The position numbers and the translations under genes were made by a program. A model generated the notes under the pieces. The model saw only the letters and a list, made by a program, of their open reading frames with translations. It was not told the DNA's origin and ran no database searches. This document shows, piece by piece, positions 20,088 to 29,157 of a stretch of 64,000 nucleotides of DNA (position 1 is its first letter; each line of letters begins with the position of its first letter). The stretch comes from Bacillus bingmayongensis (lineage in GTDB: Bacteria; Bacillota; Bacilli; Bacillales; Bacillaceae_G): positions 310,001 through 374,000 of the forward strand of contig NZ_AKCS01000005.1 of NCBI RefSeq assembly GCF_000299035.1. The letters run 5' to 3'.

Positions 20088-21241
20088 CCTCGTTCACCTT
20101 CCCGTTCTTGCACTGTTTGTAATACTTCTAAGAAAAGACGTTCTTTCTCTTCTGATAAGTCTGAGCCCTTCATTTCTTTATAAAAAGCTTTCAAAAGGGA
20201 TAAGTCATCCGTTTTATGTCTAGAAACAGTAACTTCATTGGCTTCTGTAAATTCTCGTCTTTGCATAGAACGTTCAACATGCATTGCATTTGGATATACG
20301 GAACGAATTTTCTCCATCGGTTGTAGTACAGGATTTTCATCTAATAATTTGACAAACACATAGTCTTCACTTGTCGGATGCTTTAATAAATCATCTATTT
20401 TTGCTTCTACTGTTCTCATTTGGCGTCGAGGTGTAAATAAGCGTTTCTCTATTGTCGTCTGTCCCGTTTCATCTAATTCAACAATATAATATCCTTTTTT
20501 ATGGCGTTCTTCAGAAATAGAATAAGCAAGTGGTGAACCTGAATAGCGAATTGTTTCATTACGTACAAAATGCGCTTGATGTAAATGACCAAGCGCCGTG
20601 TAATGAAACTTGTCAAAATAATGACTATTTATGTATTCAGCACCACCAATTGAAAGCGGACGTTCTGCATCACTCGTATTTTCTTCTGCTTCACCTGAAG
20701 TAGTAACAAATGCATGTCCTACGAATACATGTCTTGCTTCTTGATCTATCGTCTCCGAAAGTTCATTCATGAAAATACGCATCGCATCATCATGAGAACG
20801 AATATCTTCATTTTTCATCACATGTCTGACAATACTTGGATCAGCATATGGGACTAAATGAAAATGTACTTCCCCATGCGCATCATGTAAAACAACTGGC
20901 TCGTAAGGAAATTGAAATTGTCCCACAATATGTAACCCTTGCTTCTTCATTAAACTACTGCCAAAATGAATACGGTCTGGACTATCATGATTCCCTGCTA
21001 CCGCGATTACCGGCGTTTGTAAATCAATCACTATTTTTTGTAATACATCATTTAATAAGTCTACTGCTTCTGTCGGAGGAATTGCTCGGTCGTATAAATC
21101 ACCTGCAATAATGACGACATCTGGTTTTTCTTCTTCCACAGCTTGAACGAACTGCTCTAAAACAATCCGTTGATCTTCTGTCATATACACACCGTGAACA
21201 AGTTTTCCTAAATGCCAATCCGCTGTATGAAAAAACTTCAT
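20084..21241 (-). CDS. sbcD: Nuclease SbcCD subunit D (Mre11-like)
   Basis: A 385-residue metallophosphoesterase with all phosphodiesterase motifs in order: HTADWHLGK (residue 5), AGDLYDR (47), GNHDSPDR (83), and GHAF and GHLHQA around 185-220. It supplies the Mn2+-dependent exo- and endonuclease activity of SbcCD. Overlap with sbcC and a 21 bp gap to the upstream DUF2584-like gene suggest a three-gene transcript. Confidence 0.97.
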   Translation of the reverse strand: MKFFHTADWHLGKLVHGVYMTEDQRIVLEQFVQAVEEEKPDVVIIAGDLYDRAIPPTEAVDLLNDVLQKIVIDLQTPVIAVAGNHDSPDRIHFGSSLMKKQGLHIVGQFQFPYEPVVLHDAHGEVHFHLVPYADPSIVRHVMKNEDIRSHDDAMRIFMNELSETIDQEARHVFVGHAFVTTSGEAEENTSDAERPLSIGGAEYINSHYFDKFHYTALGHLHQAHFVRNETIRYSGSPLAYSISEERHKKGYYIVELDETGQTTIEKRLFTPRRQMRTVEAKIDDLLKHPTSEDYVFVKLLDENPVLQPMEKIRSVYPNAMHVERSMQRREFTEANEVTVSRHKTDDLSLLKAFYKEMKGSDLSEEKERLFLEVLQTVQEREGERG

Positions 21242-21262
21242 CTTTCCCTTCCTTTCTCTCTT

Positions 21263-21502
21263 TTAATTTACTGATTGTAATGAAACAAGTTGATAGTTAA
21301 GTGTTGTCTTTCCATCTTCCCACCCTAACTTTTGAACGATTGCATTACCGATTCTTTCTTGATCCGTTTTATATAAAGGTAACATTTCATTCATAGCAAA
21401 TAAGTGATAACCATCTAATACTAATTGAAATACATTTTCTTCTATATGTAATCTCGTTTCTTTTTCATTTGAAATAATCTTTGTGTGCATCTCAAATTTC
21501 AT
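21263..21502 (-). CDS. DUF2584-like small protein
   Basis: A 79-residue soluble protein (MKFEMHTKIISNEKETRLHI at the start, LNYQLVSLQSVN at the end) that resembles the Bacillus DUF2584 family in length and pattern. AAGGGG precedes the ATG. It sits immediately upstream of sbcD and probably shares its transcript. Function unknown; the family call is from memory of the pattern. Confidence 0.65.
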   Translation of the reverse strand: MKFEMHTKIISNEKETRLHIEENVFQLVLDGYHLFAMNEMLPLYKTDQERIGNAIVQKLGWEDGKTTLNYQLVSLQSVN

Positions 21503-21657
21503 ATGGATACAACCCCTTTTTTCTATTCTCTACACTTTAATAGTATATTGGGTATCCTAGATTGACAAGTGAATACATAGTGAAGAATACACTTTTTTAT
21601 TTATTTTCTTTTTTATTTTCCTTATTACATTACGGTATGTGAAATTATTAATAATTA

Positions 21658-21695
21658 TAAAAATAAAAATGCTCTTTCAGGCACTTTTATTTTTG
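21658..21695 (-). terminator. Terminator of the small membrane protein gene
   Basis: A/T-rich arms around AAGTGC and GCATTTTT overlap the end of the gene at 21687 and run into a T stretch on the minus strand. Weak but well placed. Confidence 0.4.
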
Positions 21696-21944
21696 TAAAT
21701 AATCTTTCATTATATAGTACAATACAGTGATTAAAATAATCGCTACAAAAAATGAGAATAAGGCCGCGATATACCCGTCTTTATTTAACATAAAACAGAG
21801 TGAAATAGATATGATAAAAACCGGAAATACGAGACGTACTTTATCTTTCACTTCTTCTGTCGTATCTGTATGATGAAAATACTGTGTAATTCCTACCATG
21901 AGAGAAGACAAAATAATAACCGATAACAGCAAAGGCCCTGGCAT
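21687..21944 (-). CDS. Small hypothetical membrane protein
   Basis: An 85-residue frame with three hydrophobic segments: LLLSVIILSSLMVGI near the N terminus, LVFPVFIISISLCFM in the middle, and ALFSFFVAIILITVLYY near the C terminus. GGGGAGATC precedes the ATG. No family is recognised. It is separated from the DUF2584-like gene by about 180 bp and has its own terminator-like sequence. Confidence 0.6.
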   Translation of the reverse strand: MPGPLLLSVIILSSLMVGITQYFHHTDTTEEVKDKVRLVFPVFIISISLCFMLNKDGYIAALFSFFVAIILITVLYYIMKDYLQK

Positions 21945-22205
21945 TCCGATCTCCCCTTTCTCTATTCCTTATTATATACAAACTCAAGTGTCGTTAAAAG
22001 TTTGACAATTCAGCGAATATAACAAAATATGATTCTCATCTACACCCAATCATTTCGTTCCAAGCGTAAGAGTCATATATATAGTATATCCTCCGTTTTT
22101 AACCTATAATCAATCATAATTGTTGTAATATTCCTTTTCATACGTAGAAATCCTGCAAATAGAACTCGCCAAAATATGCAATTTTCTACAATAACTCTAA
22201 TTTTA

Positions 22206-22239
22206 TGTCTAAATGTCCATTTGTTTAGACAGTTAGACA
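22206..22239. promoter_or_regulatory. Candidate enhancer site for the sigma-54 activator
   Basis: TGTCTAAA (22206-22213) and TTTAGACA (22224-22231) form an inverted repeat, and a further TTAGACA follows at 22233-22239. The same TGTCTA/TAGACA half-sites make the palindrome at 29115-29138 near the other sigma-54 promoter. The distance to the -24 element is about 50-75 bp, in the usual range for upstream activating sequences. The rest of 21945-22280 holds no gene. Confidence 0.55.
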
Positions 22240-22280
22240 CTTTCGTTACCCATATTTCTTCTTAATGAAAGGCATTAAAA

Positions 22281-22297
22281 TTGGCACGATACTTGCT
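22281..22297 (+). promoter_or_regulatory. Sigma-54 (-24/-12) promoter of the hydrolase gene
   Basis: TTGGCACGATACTTGCT matches the sigma-54 consensus (TTGGCAC, five bases, TTGCT) at every conserved position. It lies about 80 bp before the start codon of the 3-hydroxyisobutyryl-CoA hydrolase gene. A GAFTGA-containing activator is encoded at 29158-30918. Confidence 0.85.
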
Positions 22298-22375
22298 TAT
22301 TAAATACATTATAAAGGACATTTCAGATTGTATCGAGAAATAAGAACGAGAAGATATATAAGAGGAGGATTCGAA

Positions 22376-23431
22376 ATGACTGAAAATGTTTTATTTTCCA
22401 TTAGTGAAAACGGTGTTGCATCGATTACTTTAAACCGCCCAAAAGCACTTAACTCTTTATCTTATGATATGTTAAAACCGATTGGGCAAAAACTCAAAGA
22501 ATGGGAAAAAGATAATCGCATCGCTATTATCGTCTTAAAAGGTGCTGGTACAAAAGGATTTTGCGCTGGCGGCGATATTAAAACATTATATGAAGCGCGT
22601 TCAAATGAAGTTGCATTACAGCATGCTGAACAATTCTTTGAAGAAGAGTATGAAATAGATACTTATATATATCATTATCCAAAACCGATTATCGCTTGCT
22701 TAGATGGAATTGTAATGGGCGGTGGCGTTGGTCTTACGAATGGTGCTAAACATAGAATTGTTACAGAGCGTACGAAATGGGCAATGCCTGAAATGAACAT
22801 TGGATTTTTCCCAGATGTCGGTGCTGCTTACTTCTTAAATAAAGCACCTGGACAAACTGGTCTTTATGTCGCGTTAACAGCTGCTGTGTTAAAAGTTGCT
22901 GATATATTATATATAAATGCTGCTGATCATTATATGCCATCTGAAACTTTACCTACTTTTCTTGATGCAATCGAAAAAGTAACTTGGCATAATCAAAATG
23001 TACATATCACTTTAAAAGAGCTCATTAATAAATATGAAACAACGCCTAGTGTAGAAAGTGAACTTGCTTCCATACAAGAAGAAATTGAAAAACACTTTTC
23101 ATTCCAAACAGTCGAAGATATCATCCATTCATTAGAGAATGATAGAGGCTCTTTCGCTTTAAAAACAAAAGAAACATTGCTATCAAAATCTCCGTTCTCA
23201 TTAAAAATTACATTAAAACAATTTATTGATGGAAAGGGAAAATCGATAGAAGAGTGTTTTGCAACAGATCTCGTACTCGCTAAAAATTTCATGAGACACG
23301 AGGATTTCTTTGAAGGAGTACGTTCAGTCGTAGTCGACAAAGATCAAAATCCAAAGTATAAATACAAACAATTAAGTGACGTTTCAGATGAAGATGTAAA
23401 TCGCTTCTTCAATCTGCTTAATGCACAATAA
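22376..23431 (+). CDS. 3-hydroxyisobutyryl-CoA hydrolase
   Basis: Crotonase-superfamily enzyme of 351 residues that releases 3-hydroxyisobutyrate from its CoA ester in valine breakdown. Seen: LNRPKALNSLS near residue 20, GFCAGGDIKTLYEA near 63 (oxyanion loop), GGGVGLTNGAKHRIVTE near 120, and MPEMNIGFFPDVGAAYFL near 140, the signature that separates hydrolases from hydratases. The start is the ATG behind AGAGGAGGATTCGAA; a longer frame begins inside the leader. Transcribed alone from a sigma-54 promoter and divergent from sbcCD. Confidence 0.88.
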   Translation: MTENVLFSISENGVASITLNRPKALNSLSYDMLKPIGQKLKEWEKDNRIAIIVLKGAGTKGFCAGGDIKTLYEARSNEVALQHAEQFFEEEYEIDTYIYHYPKPIIACLDGIVMGGGVGLTNGAKHRIVTERTKWAMPEMNIGFFPDVGAAYFLNKAPGQTGLYVALTAAVLKVADILYINAADHYMPSETLPTFLDAIEKVTWHNQNVHITLKELINKYETTPSVESELASIQEEIEKHFSFQTVEDIIHSLENDRGSFALKTKETLLSKSPFSLKITLKQFIDGKGKSIEECFATDLVLAKNFMRHEDFFEGVRSVVVDKDQNPKYKYKQLSDVSDEDVNRFFNLLNAQ

Positions 23432-23479
23432 AAAAGCTAGATGAAAGTAGTTTTTTACTGCTTCATCTAGCTTTTTTTC
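23431..23479. terminator. Bidirectional terminator between hydrolase and XRE regulator genes
   Basis: AAAAAGCTAGATGAA and TTCATCTAGCTTTTTTT pair around a T-rich loop, with a T run on the plus strand and an A run that becomes T on the minus strand. It ends the hydrolase gene and lies about 20 bp after the converging regulator gene. Confidence 0.85.
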
Positions 23480-23501
23480 ATTTCTGTACATTTCTCCATG
23501 A

Positions 23502-24047
23502 TTAGAAAGATGGAGGTGTTACAGCGAATAAAATAACAGCATCCTGATCAAATGAATTCTCCCATTTATGTTTCATGTAAGAAGGAATTTTCACACTGTC
23601 TCCCGGGTGTAAAGTGTATACCTCTTGTTGTAAATGAAAAATAATTTTCTCTTCTAAAATATGAGCGATTTCCTCTCCCTTATGTTCCAAAAGTTTGTCA
23701 GAGGAAATCGCATTAGGTGGTAAAGTCATTAAAGATACAGCTAAGGCACCTGTTAAATCTGGTGATAATAATTCATATGATAAATTGCCTACAATCATTT
23801 TTTTACGTTCATTCGCTCTTACAACTAAGTCATTCGTGTTCGTATCTTCCATTAAAAAACTGAAGGTTGGAACTTCTAAGGCCTTCGCTAATAATTTCAA
23901 TGTTTGAATCGAAGGATTAGCTAATCCTCGTTCAATTTGACTTAACATAGAAGGTGTTATTTCTGCTAATTTTGCTAACTCTCGCATGCTTAATTTCCTT
24001 AGTTTCCGAAGCTCCTCCACCTTTTTTCCGATATTTATATTTTCCAC
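23502..24047 (-). CDS. XRE-family regulator with C-terminal cupin domain
   Basis: A 181-residue transcription factor. An HTH domain covers residues 7-60 (MRELAKLAEITPSMLSQIER), and a small-molecule-binding cupin covers about 105-178 (HKGEEIAHILEE, HLQQEVYTLHPGDSVKIPS). This architecture is typical of regulators that sense amino acids or polyamines. It is divergent from the LysE-type exporter gene with a 137 bp shared control region, so it probably regulates that exporter. That pairing is an inference. Confidence 0.88.
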   Translation of the reverse strand: MENINIGKKVEELRKLRKLSMRELAKLAEITPSMLSQIERGLANPSIQTLKLLAKALEVPTFSFLMEDTNTNDLVVRANERKKMIVGNLSYELLSPDLTGALAVSLMTLPPNAISSDKLLEHKGEEIAHILEEKIIFHLQQEVYTLHPGDSVKIPSYMKHKWENSFDQDAVILFAVTPPSF

Positions 24048-24184
24048 ATTTCATACCCCTTTGAGCAATTATTATTAAATACATTTTAACATAATGAAAT
24101 TTTATTTAACACATAACTTAAAGTATGTTACACTATTTTTAATTCAATTTTCAAAAAAATAAACAAAAGAAAGGCGGAGTGATT

Positions 24185-24814
24185 GTGGAGAACTATCTTC
24201 TTTTTATTATCATGTCCATTTGTCTTATCATTTTACCCGGCCCTGATACTGCAATGGCTACGAAAAACACTCTTACTTCAGGAAAAATGGGAGGCGTGAA
24301 AACGGTTTTCGGTACATGTATTGCTCTTTTAATTCATACTTTAGCTGCTGTAATTGGACTTTCCGCTATTATTGTTAAATCTGCTTTCTTATTTTCTACT
24401 TTTAAATATGTGGGTGCCGTTTATCTAGTCTATTTAGGCACAAAAGCACTGTTTTCTTTAAAGAACAAAAACAACCTAGATACGAATGAGCTACCTATGA
24501 AACATGCAGATGGAAACAGCTCTTGTTTTCGCCAAGGATTTCTTACTAATCTTTTAAATCCAAAAATCGCTGTGTTCTTTTTAACCTTTTTACCGCAATT
24601 TTTAAATCCCGACCATAATACATTCGTTCAGTTTTTAATCATGGGTCTTACCTATCTCGTTTTAACCGCGATATGGTTTGCTTTTTATATCTTCTTAATT
24701 GATAAAATTAGTCTTTTCATGAAAAAACCAGCTACCCAAAGATACATCCAAGGAATTACTGGCATTGTTTTAATTGGATTTGGTATCAAATTAGCTTTCG
24801 AAAAGAATAGTTAA
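24185..24814 (+). CDS. LysE/RhtB-family amino acid exporter
   Basis: Inner-membrane exporter of 209 residues with about six hydrophobic segments and the family signature LPGPDTAMATKNTL near residue 17; NLLNPKIAVFFLTFLPQF occurs near 120. Two GTG codons are possible starts. The second, at 24185, leaves AAGGCGGAG about 5 bp upstream and is preferred. Divergent from the XRE-cupin regulator. The substrate is unknown. Confidence 0.85.
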   Translation: MENYLLFIIMSICLIILPGPDTAMATKNTLTSGKMGGVKTVFGTCIALLIHTLAAVIGLSAIIVKSAFLFSTFKYVGAVYLVYLGTKALFSLKNKNNLDTNELPMKHADGNSSCFRQGFLTNLLNPKIAVFFLTFLPQFLNPDHNTFVQFLIMGLTYLVLTAIWFAFYIFLIDKISLFMKKPATQRYIQGITGIVLIGFGIKLAFEKNS

Positions 24815-24819
24815 ATATG

Positions 24820-24879
24820 AAAAGTACACCACTCTTTAATAAGCGGTGTACTTTTTGTACATGTAACTTGTTACATGTA
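24820..24879. terminator. Terminator plus palindrome between converging exporter and mmsA genes
   Basis: AAAGTACACC and GGTGTACTTTTT form a terminator for the exporter (24820-24856). Directly next to it, TACATGTAAC and GTTACATGTA form a second perfect stem (24858-24879), about 16 bp after the mmsA stop. Confidence 0.75.
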
Positions 24880-24894
24880 TGTTCTATTCATCTA

Positions 24895-26355
24895 TTAAAA
24901 CCAGCGCTCTGTTACAACTTTCTTACGTGTATAGAATTGAACGCCATCTGTTCCGTTTGTTCCAAGATCACCATAGAAAGATGCTTTATTTCCTGCAAAT
25001 GCGAAGAATGCCATTGGTGCTGGAACGTTAACGTTTACGCCAATCATTCCTGCATCGATGTTATCACGGAATATTTGTGCATGTTTACCGCTTGATGTAT
25101 AAATAACTGCACCATTTGCAAATTTGGATTGGTTTGTAAGCTTAATTCCTTCTTCTAAATCTTTTACTCTCACAATACTCAGTACTGGAGCAAAGATTTC
25201 ATCTTGCCAAATTTTCATATCTTGATTTACGCCATCGAAAATTGTCGCTCCAACGAAATACCCTTCGCGGGCCTCTTCATTAATTTTACGACCATCTACT
25301 AATAAAGTAGCTCCATCTGCTACACCGCTATTAATATAGCCTAGTACGCGCTCTTTATGAGATTCACGAATTAATGGACCTACATAATTATCTTCATGGA
25401 AACCATCTCCGACTTTTAATTTGCGTGTTTCCGCTACTAATACATCAATAAATTCATCAGCAATTTCATCCACAACAGCTACAACGGAGCATGCCATGCA
25501 GCGCTCTCCACTACTAGCAAATGCAGAACCAATAACACCTTGTACTGTTTTTTCAAGGTTGCAATCTGGCATAACAATCGCATGGTTTTTCGCTCCCGCA
25601 AGCGCTTGTACGCGTTTTCCATATTTTGTTCCTGTTTCATATACATAACGAGCAACTGGCTCAGATCCAACAAATGAGACAGCTTGAATGTCTTTATTTT
25701 CTAGAATGCTATTTACAACATCTTTTCCGCCTTGTACTAAGTTTAAAACCCCTTTAGGGAAACCTGCTTCATAAAATAACTCTACAAGTCTCTCAGCTAA
25801 AAGTGGTGTTCTTTCAGATGTTTTTAATACGAATGTATTACCGCAAGCAATTGCAAGTGGGAACATCCATAAAGGAATCATCATTGGAAAGTTGAATGGT
25901 GTAATCCCAGCAACAACTCCGATTGGATAACGCCAAATCGAACCATCAATTCCACCTGCAATATTTGGAAGTGCTTGCCCCATCATTAAATTAGGTGTCG
26001 ATGTCGCAAGTTCTACAGCCTCAATACCACGCTGTACTTCACCACTTGCATCTTTTAATGTTTTTCCGTTTTCTAATGTAATAATTTTTGCAAGCTCATC
26101 TTTATTTTCTTGTAAAAGTTGCAAATATTTATATAACTGTCTTGAACGATTCGGAACTGGCACTTTGGACCATGTTTCATAAGCAGCTTTTGCAGCTTCA
26201 ACTGCACGCTCTACGTCTTCTTTTGGAGAAAGGGGAACATAAGCAATAATTTTTCCAGTCGCAGGATTCGGAACAGCTTCAACTTCCGTACCAGTAGATT
26301 CCACCCATTCACCATTAATATGATTTTTCACTCGTTTAATTTCTGTTGTAATCAT
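24895..26355 (-). CDS. mmsA: Methylmalonate-semialdehyde dehydrogenase (CoA-acylating)
   Basis: A 486-residue aldehyde dehydrogenase that makes propionyl-CoA from methylmalonate semialdehyde, the last step of valine breakdown. Seen: [16 protein letters not shown] near residue 150, [17 protein letters not shown] near 230, and the nucleophile in [10 protein letters not shown] near 282, the class signature that separates it from other aldehyde dehydrogenases. Last gene of the three-gene operon read from the sigma-54 promoter at 29058. Related enzymes act on malonate semialdehyde in inositol breakdown, but the neighbours point to valine. Confidence 0.92.
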   Translation of the reverse strand: MITTEIKRVKNHINGEWVESTGTEVEAVPNPATGKIIAYVPLSPKEDVERAVEAAKAAYETWSKVPVPNRSRQLYKYLQLLQENKDELAKIITLENGKTLKDASGEVQRGIEAVELATSTPNLMMGQALPNIAGGIDGSIWRYPIGVVAGITPFNFPMMIPLWMFPLAIACGNTFVLKTSERTPLLAERLVELFYEAGFPKGVLNLVQGGKDVVNSILENKDIQAVSFVGSEPVARYVYETGTKYGKRVQALAGAKNHAIVMPDCNLEKTVQGVIGSAFASSGERCMACSVVAVVDEIADEFIDVLVAETRKLKVGDGFHEDNYVGPLIRESHKERVLGYINSGVADGATLLVDGRKINEEAREGYFVGATIFDGVNQDMKIWQDEIFAPVLSIVRVKDLEEGIKLTNQSKFANGAVIYTSSGKHAQIFRDNIDAGMIGVNVNVPAPMAFFAFAGNKASFYGDLGTNGTDGVQFYTRKKVVTERWF

Positions 26356-26399
26356 TGTATTCGCTCCTTTTTATTTTTTATATTTGCTAGAATTCATTA

Positions 26400-27290
26400 T
26401 TATTTATGACTAGAGATTAATTGTTCGCTTACCTTCTGATATAAAGCAGCCATGTCTTTTTCACCATATCCCGCTTTACCAGCTTCATCATACAAGTTAA
26501 ATAGCATTTCACTTACTGGCAAGTGAAGCTCGCTTTCTTTCGCTAAATCAACTGCAAATCCTAAGTCTTTCTTTAGTAGATTTACAGTAAATCCTGGCTC
26601 ATAGTTTTCTGGTGCAATAAAGCTTTTATAATTGCGCTCGTAAATTCTACTTTGCCCATAACTCACATTTAAAATATCAAACATTTTATCTAAATCCATA
26701 TTGTTTTTCTTCGCTAATGTCAGCGCCTCACTAACACCTGCTGTGTAAAAACCAATCAGTAAGTTATTAATCAGTTTTACAGTCGTACCACTATCGATTT
26801 GCTCACTCACATGAAAAACATTTGCGCCTAATACTTCCATCACTGATAAACCTTTTTCAAATACTTCTTTCGATCCACCAACCATAAAGGTTAATGTTCG
26901 ATTTTCAGCTCCTATCACTCCACCACTAACTGGCGCAGCTAAAAAGTCTACTTTTTTATCATTCGCAGCATCTGCAAGCCTTTTATTTAGCTGCGGTGCT
27001 ACTGTGCTTGTATCAATTAGCACAACATTCGGATGACTATTCTCAATTAAACCCTCTTCTCCAAAATAAACGGCTTCAACAGCTTTTGGAGATGGTAAAC
27101 TTGTGAAAATCAAATCACATGTTTCTGCCAAATTCGCAATAGATAAGCCGATGATTCCCCCTTCTTTCTCAAAAGAAGCTTCAGCATCTTTATTTAAATC
27201 GACGCCATATACCGTGTAATTTGATTTGACTAAATTTTTAGACATTGGAAGACCCATATTACCTAAACCAATAAAGCCAACCTTTTTCAT
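26400..27290 (-). CDS. mmsB: 3-hydroxyisobutyrate dehydrogenase
   Basis: A 296-residue beta-hydroxyacid dehydrogenase that oxidises 3-hydroxyisobutyrate to methylmalonate semialdehyde with NAD+. The dinucleotide motif GFIGLGNMGLPMSKNL is at the N terminus, the substrate loop APVSGGVIGAENRTLTFMVG near residue 118, and the catalytic Lys in VKLINNLLIGF near 170. It lies 18 bp after the acyl-CoA dehydrogenase gene and 45 bp before mmsA, in reaction order. Confidence 0.9.
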   Translation of the reverse strand: MKKVGFIGLGNMGLPMSKNLVKSNYTVYGVDLNKDAEASFEKEGGIIGLSIANLAETCDLIFTSLPSPKAVEAVYFGEEGLIENSHPNVVLIDTSTVAPQLNKRLADAANDKKVDFLAAPVSGGVIGAENRTLTFMVGGSKEVFEKGLSVMEVLGANVFHVSEQIDSGTTVKLINNLLIGFYTAGVSEALTLAKKNNMDLDKMFDILNVSYGQSRIYERNYKSFIAPENYEPGFTVNLLKKDLGFAVDLAKESELHLPVSEMLFNLYDEAGKAGYGEKDMAALYQKVSEQLISSHK

Positions 27291-27307
27291 ACTGTTCTCC
27301 TCCTAAT

Positions 27308-29017
27308 TTAAACAATATATTTTCCGCGATTGATAATAGCTTTCGCAATTTCTCTCTTTTTCGTAAACACATTCGTATATAGAGGTACTGACAGTTGACG
27401 GATTTCATCTAGAATTGTGTTTCTATTTTGTTCTTCTTGTACTGCTGCAGACAGAAGAACAATTGCCGCTGATTCTACTTTGCGGTATCCTTCTTCACAA
27501 AGAACATCCGTTATAAACTGTTTTGTACGTTCTTTTTCCTCACCATTTTTACTTACTGCTTTCTTTGTACGTAAAAATGCTGATTCCATTACATACACTT
27601 CTTTCAACATGTCTGCTAACACGCGTGAATATTCTTGTTCTTGTTCTATTTTTAATTCAGGAGTTTGAGATAGCGTTTTCAAAGATTGTTTCAATAATTG
27701 TTTCGATAATAAAATATAGCGATGATTTCGTTCTATATTTTCAAAGTTTCCTTCATCTTTACAATCCTCTATTTGCTTTATTTGTTTCATTAACATTTTC
27801 GCTACTGTTAATCGATTAATTTCATTCGTTCCTTCAAATATACGACTAATTCTAGCGTCACGATATAACCTTTCTACTTCATACTCTTGCATATAACCAT
27901 AGCCACCGTGAATTTGTACAGCTTCATCTACAATATTTCCAAGTGTTTCTGAAGCATTTACTTTATTGATCGCGCACTCCATAGCAAATTGAGACATTTT
28001 CTGCATAATGCTTTCATCACTCTCATAGATTGCGTCATCAATTATGCCGGCTGTCCGGTAAGCAGCACTCTCTGCGCCGTATGTAGCGATAATCATATTT
28101 GCGATTTTTTCTTGAATCATCGTAAAATCAACTAATTCTGTTTGAAACTGTTTTCGTTCTCTTCCGTATTGAACAGATAAACCAATTGCTTGCTTTGCTG
28201 TTCCAATATTTCCAAAAGCAAGTTTCAATCTAGCAAAATTAAGAATATTAAGAGCTACGTGATGCCCCTTTCCAACTTCCCCTAATACATTTTCAGCTGG
28301 AATGACGACATCCTCTAAAATAAGCGTTGCAGTTGAAGATCCTTTAATGCCCATTTTCTTTTCTTCTAAGCCAATCGAAACACCCTCACATGTTCTTTCG
28401 ACAATAAATGCTGTCATTCCTTTATTTGTCTTCGCAAAAACAACATATACATCAGCCATATGAGCATTTGTAATCCACTGCTTTTCACCATTTAATTTCC
28501 AAGCAGTTCCTTCTTCATTTAATACAGCGCTTGTTTTTGCACTTAACGCATCTGATCCGGCATTTGGTTCTGTTAAAGCATAAGCTCCAATCCATTCGCC
28601 TGATGCGATTTTAGGTAAGTATTTTTCTTTCTGCTCTTCTGTCCCGTAATATATATATGGTAATGTTCCTACACCAGCATGAATATTAAAGGATACGCTA
28701 AACGCTCCTGCATATCCCATCTTTTCTGCTACAAGTCCAGAAACTGCCTTCCCTAATTCGAATCCGCCATATTCTTCTGGAACCTCTATACTTAACAACC
28801 CAAGTTCTCCAGCCTTTTCAAACAACTCGCGAGAAACTTGATAATTGTGCTGCTCGATATTTTCAATTTGAGGAACAATTTCCTGTTTAACAAATTGTTC
28901 CGTTGTTTTTGCGATTAAATCTTCATCACCTGAAAAATCTTCCGGTGTAAAAAAAGTTGTATTAAGATCCTTATTCAGCGAAAAAAATTCATCCCATTGC
29001 AATTTTGTTTTCTCCAT
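27308..29017 (-). CDS. Acyl-CoA dehydrogenase, probably for isobutyryl-CoA or related branched acyl-CoA
   Basis: FAD enzyme of 569 residues: a normal acyl-CoA dehydrogenase core (about 35-410) plus a helical C-terminal extension of some 160 residues like that of long-chain members. Core motifs are YALTEPNAGSDALSAKT (FAD and substrate), QWITNAHMADVYVVFA, HGGYGYMQEYEVERLYRDAR and IFEGTNEINRL, which holds the catalytic Glu. First gene of the operon with mmsB and mmsA behind a sigma-54 promoter. The branched-chain substrate is inferred from the operon; the extension would also fit a FadE-like long-chain enzyme. Confidence 0.85.
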   Translation of the reverse strand: MEKTKLQWDEFFSLNKDLNTTFFTPEDFSGDEDLIAKTTEQFVKQEIVPQIENIEQHNYQVSRELFEKAGELGLLSIEVPEEYGGFELGKAVSGLVAEKMGYAGAFSVSFNIHAGVGTLPYIYYGTEEQKEKYLPKIASGEWIGAYALTEPNAGSDALSAKTSAVLNEEGTAWKLNGEKQWITNAHMADVYVVFAKTNKGMTAFIVERTCEGVSIGLEEKKMGIKGSSTATLILEDVVIPAENVLGEVGKGHHVALNILNFARLKLAFGNIGTAKQAIGLSVQYGRERKQFQTELVDFTMIQEKIANMIIATYGAESAAYRTAGIIDDAIYESDESIMQKMSQFAMECAINKVNASETLGNIVDEAVQIHGGYGYMQEYEVERLYRDARISRIFEGTNEINRLTVAKMLMKQIKQIEDCKDEGNFENIERNHRYILLSKQLLKQSLKTLSQTPELKIEQEQEYSRVLADMLKEVYVMESAFLRTKKAVSKNGEEKERTKQFITDVLCEEGYRKVESAAIVLLSAAVQEEQNRNTILDEIRQLSVPLYTNVFTKKREIAKAIINRGKYIV

Positions 29018-29057
29018 CTGTATCCCCCTATCATTTCGGTCTTCATTTTATTTATAT

Positions 29058-29073
29058 GCAAAATCTATGCCAA
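29058..29073 (-). promoter_or_regulatory. Sigma-54 (-24/-12) promoter of the acyl-CoA dehydrogenase-mmsB-mmsA operon
   Basis: The minus strand reads TTGGCATAGATTTTGC, with GG and GC dinucleotides separated by ten bases as sigma-54 requires. It lies about 40 bp before the first gene. Confidence 0.8.
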
Positions 29074-29114
29074 ACTAAAAACTTGATAGAACACGGGCTC
29101 AGTGAAAAGAAAAC

Positions 29115-29138
29115 GTAAAACTGTCTAGACAGTTTTAC
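29115..29138. promoter_or_regulatory. Perfect 24 bp palindrome, candidate activator site or terminator
   Basis: The element is self-complementary over 24 bp with the core AACTGTCTAGACAGTT. It lies about 45 bp upstream of the -24 box at 29073 and about 20 bp after the stop of the activator gene. It shares TGTCTA/TAGACA half-sites with the inverted repeat at 22206. GTTTTCTTTTC follows on the minus strand, so a terminator role for the activator gene is also possible. Confidence 0.6.
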
Positions 29139-29157
29139 ACTGTTTATAACAATTTGT

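Noticed and set aside
29115-29138. Palindrome taken only as a terminator
   Set aside because: A terminator role is possible, but the shared half-sites with 22206-22239 and the position before a -24/-12 promoter make an activator site at least as likely, so both are stated.
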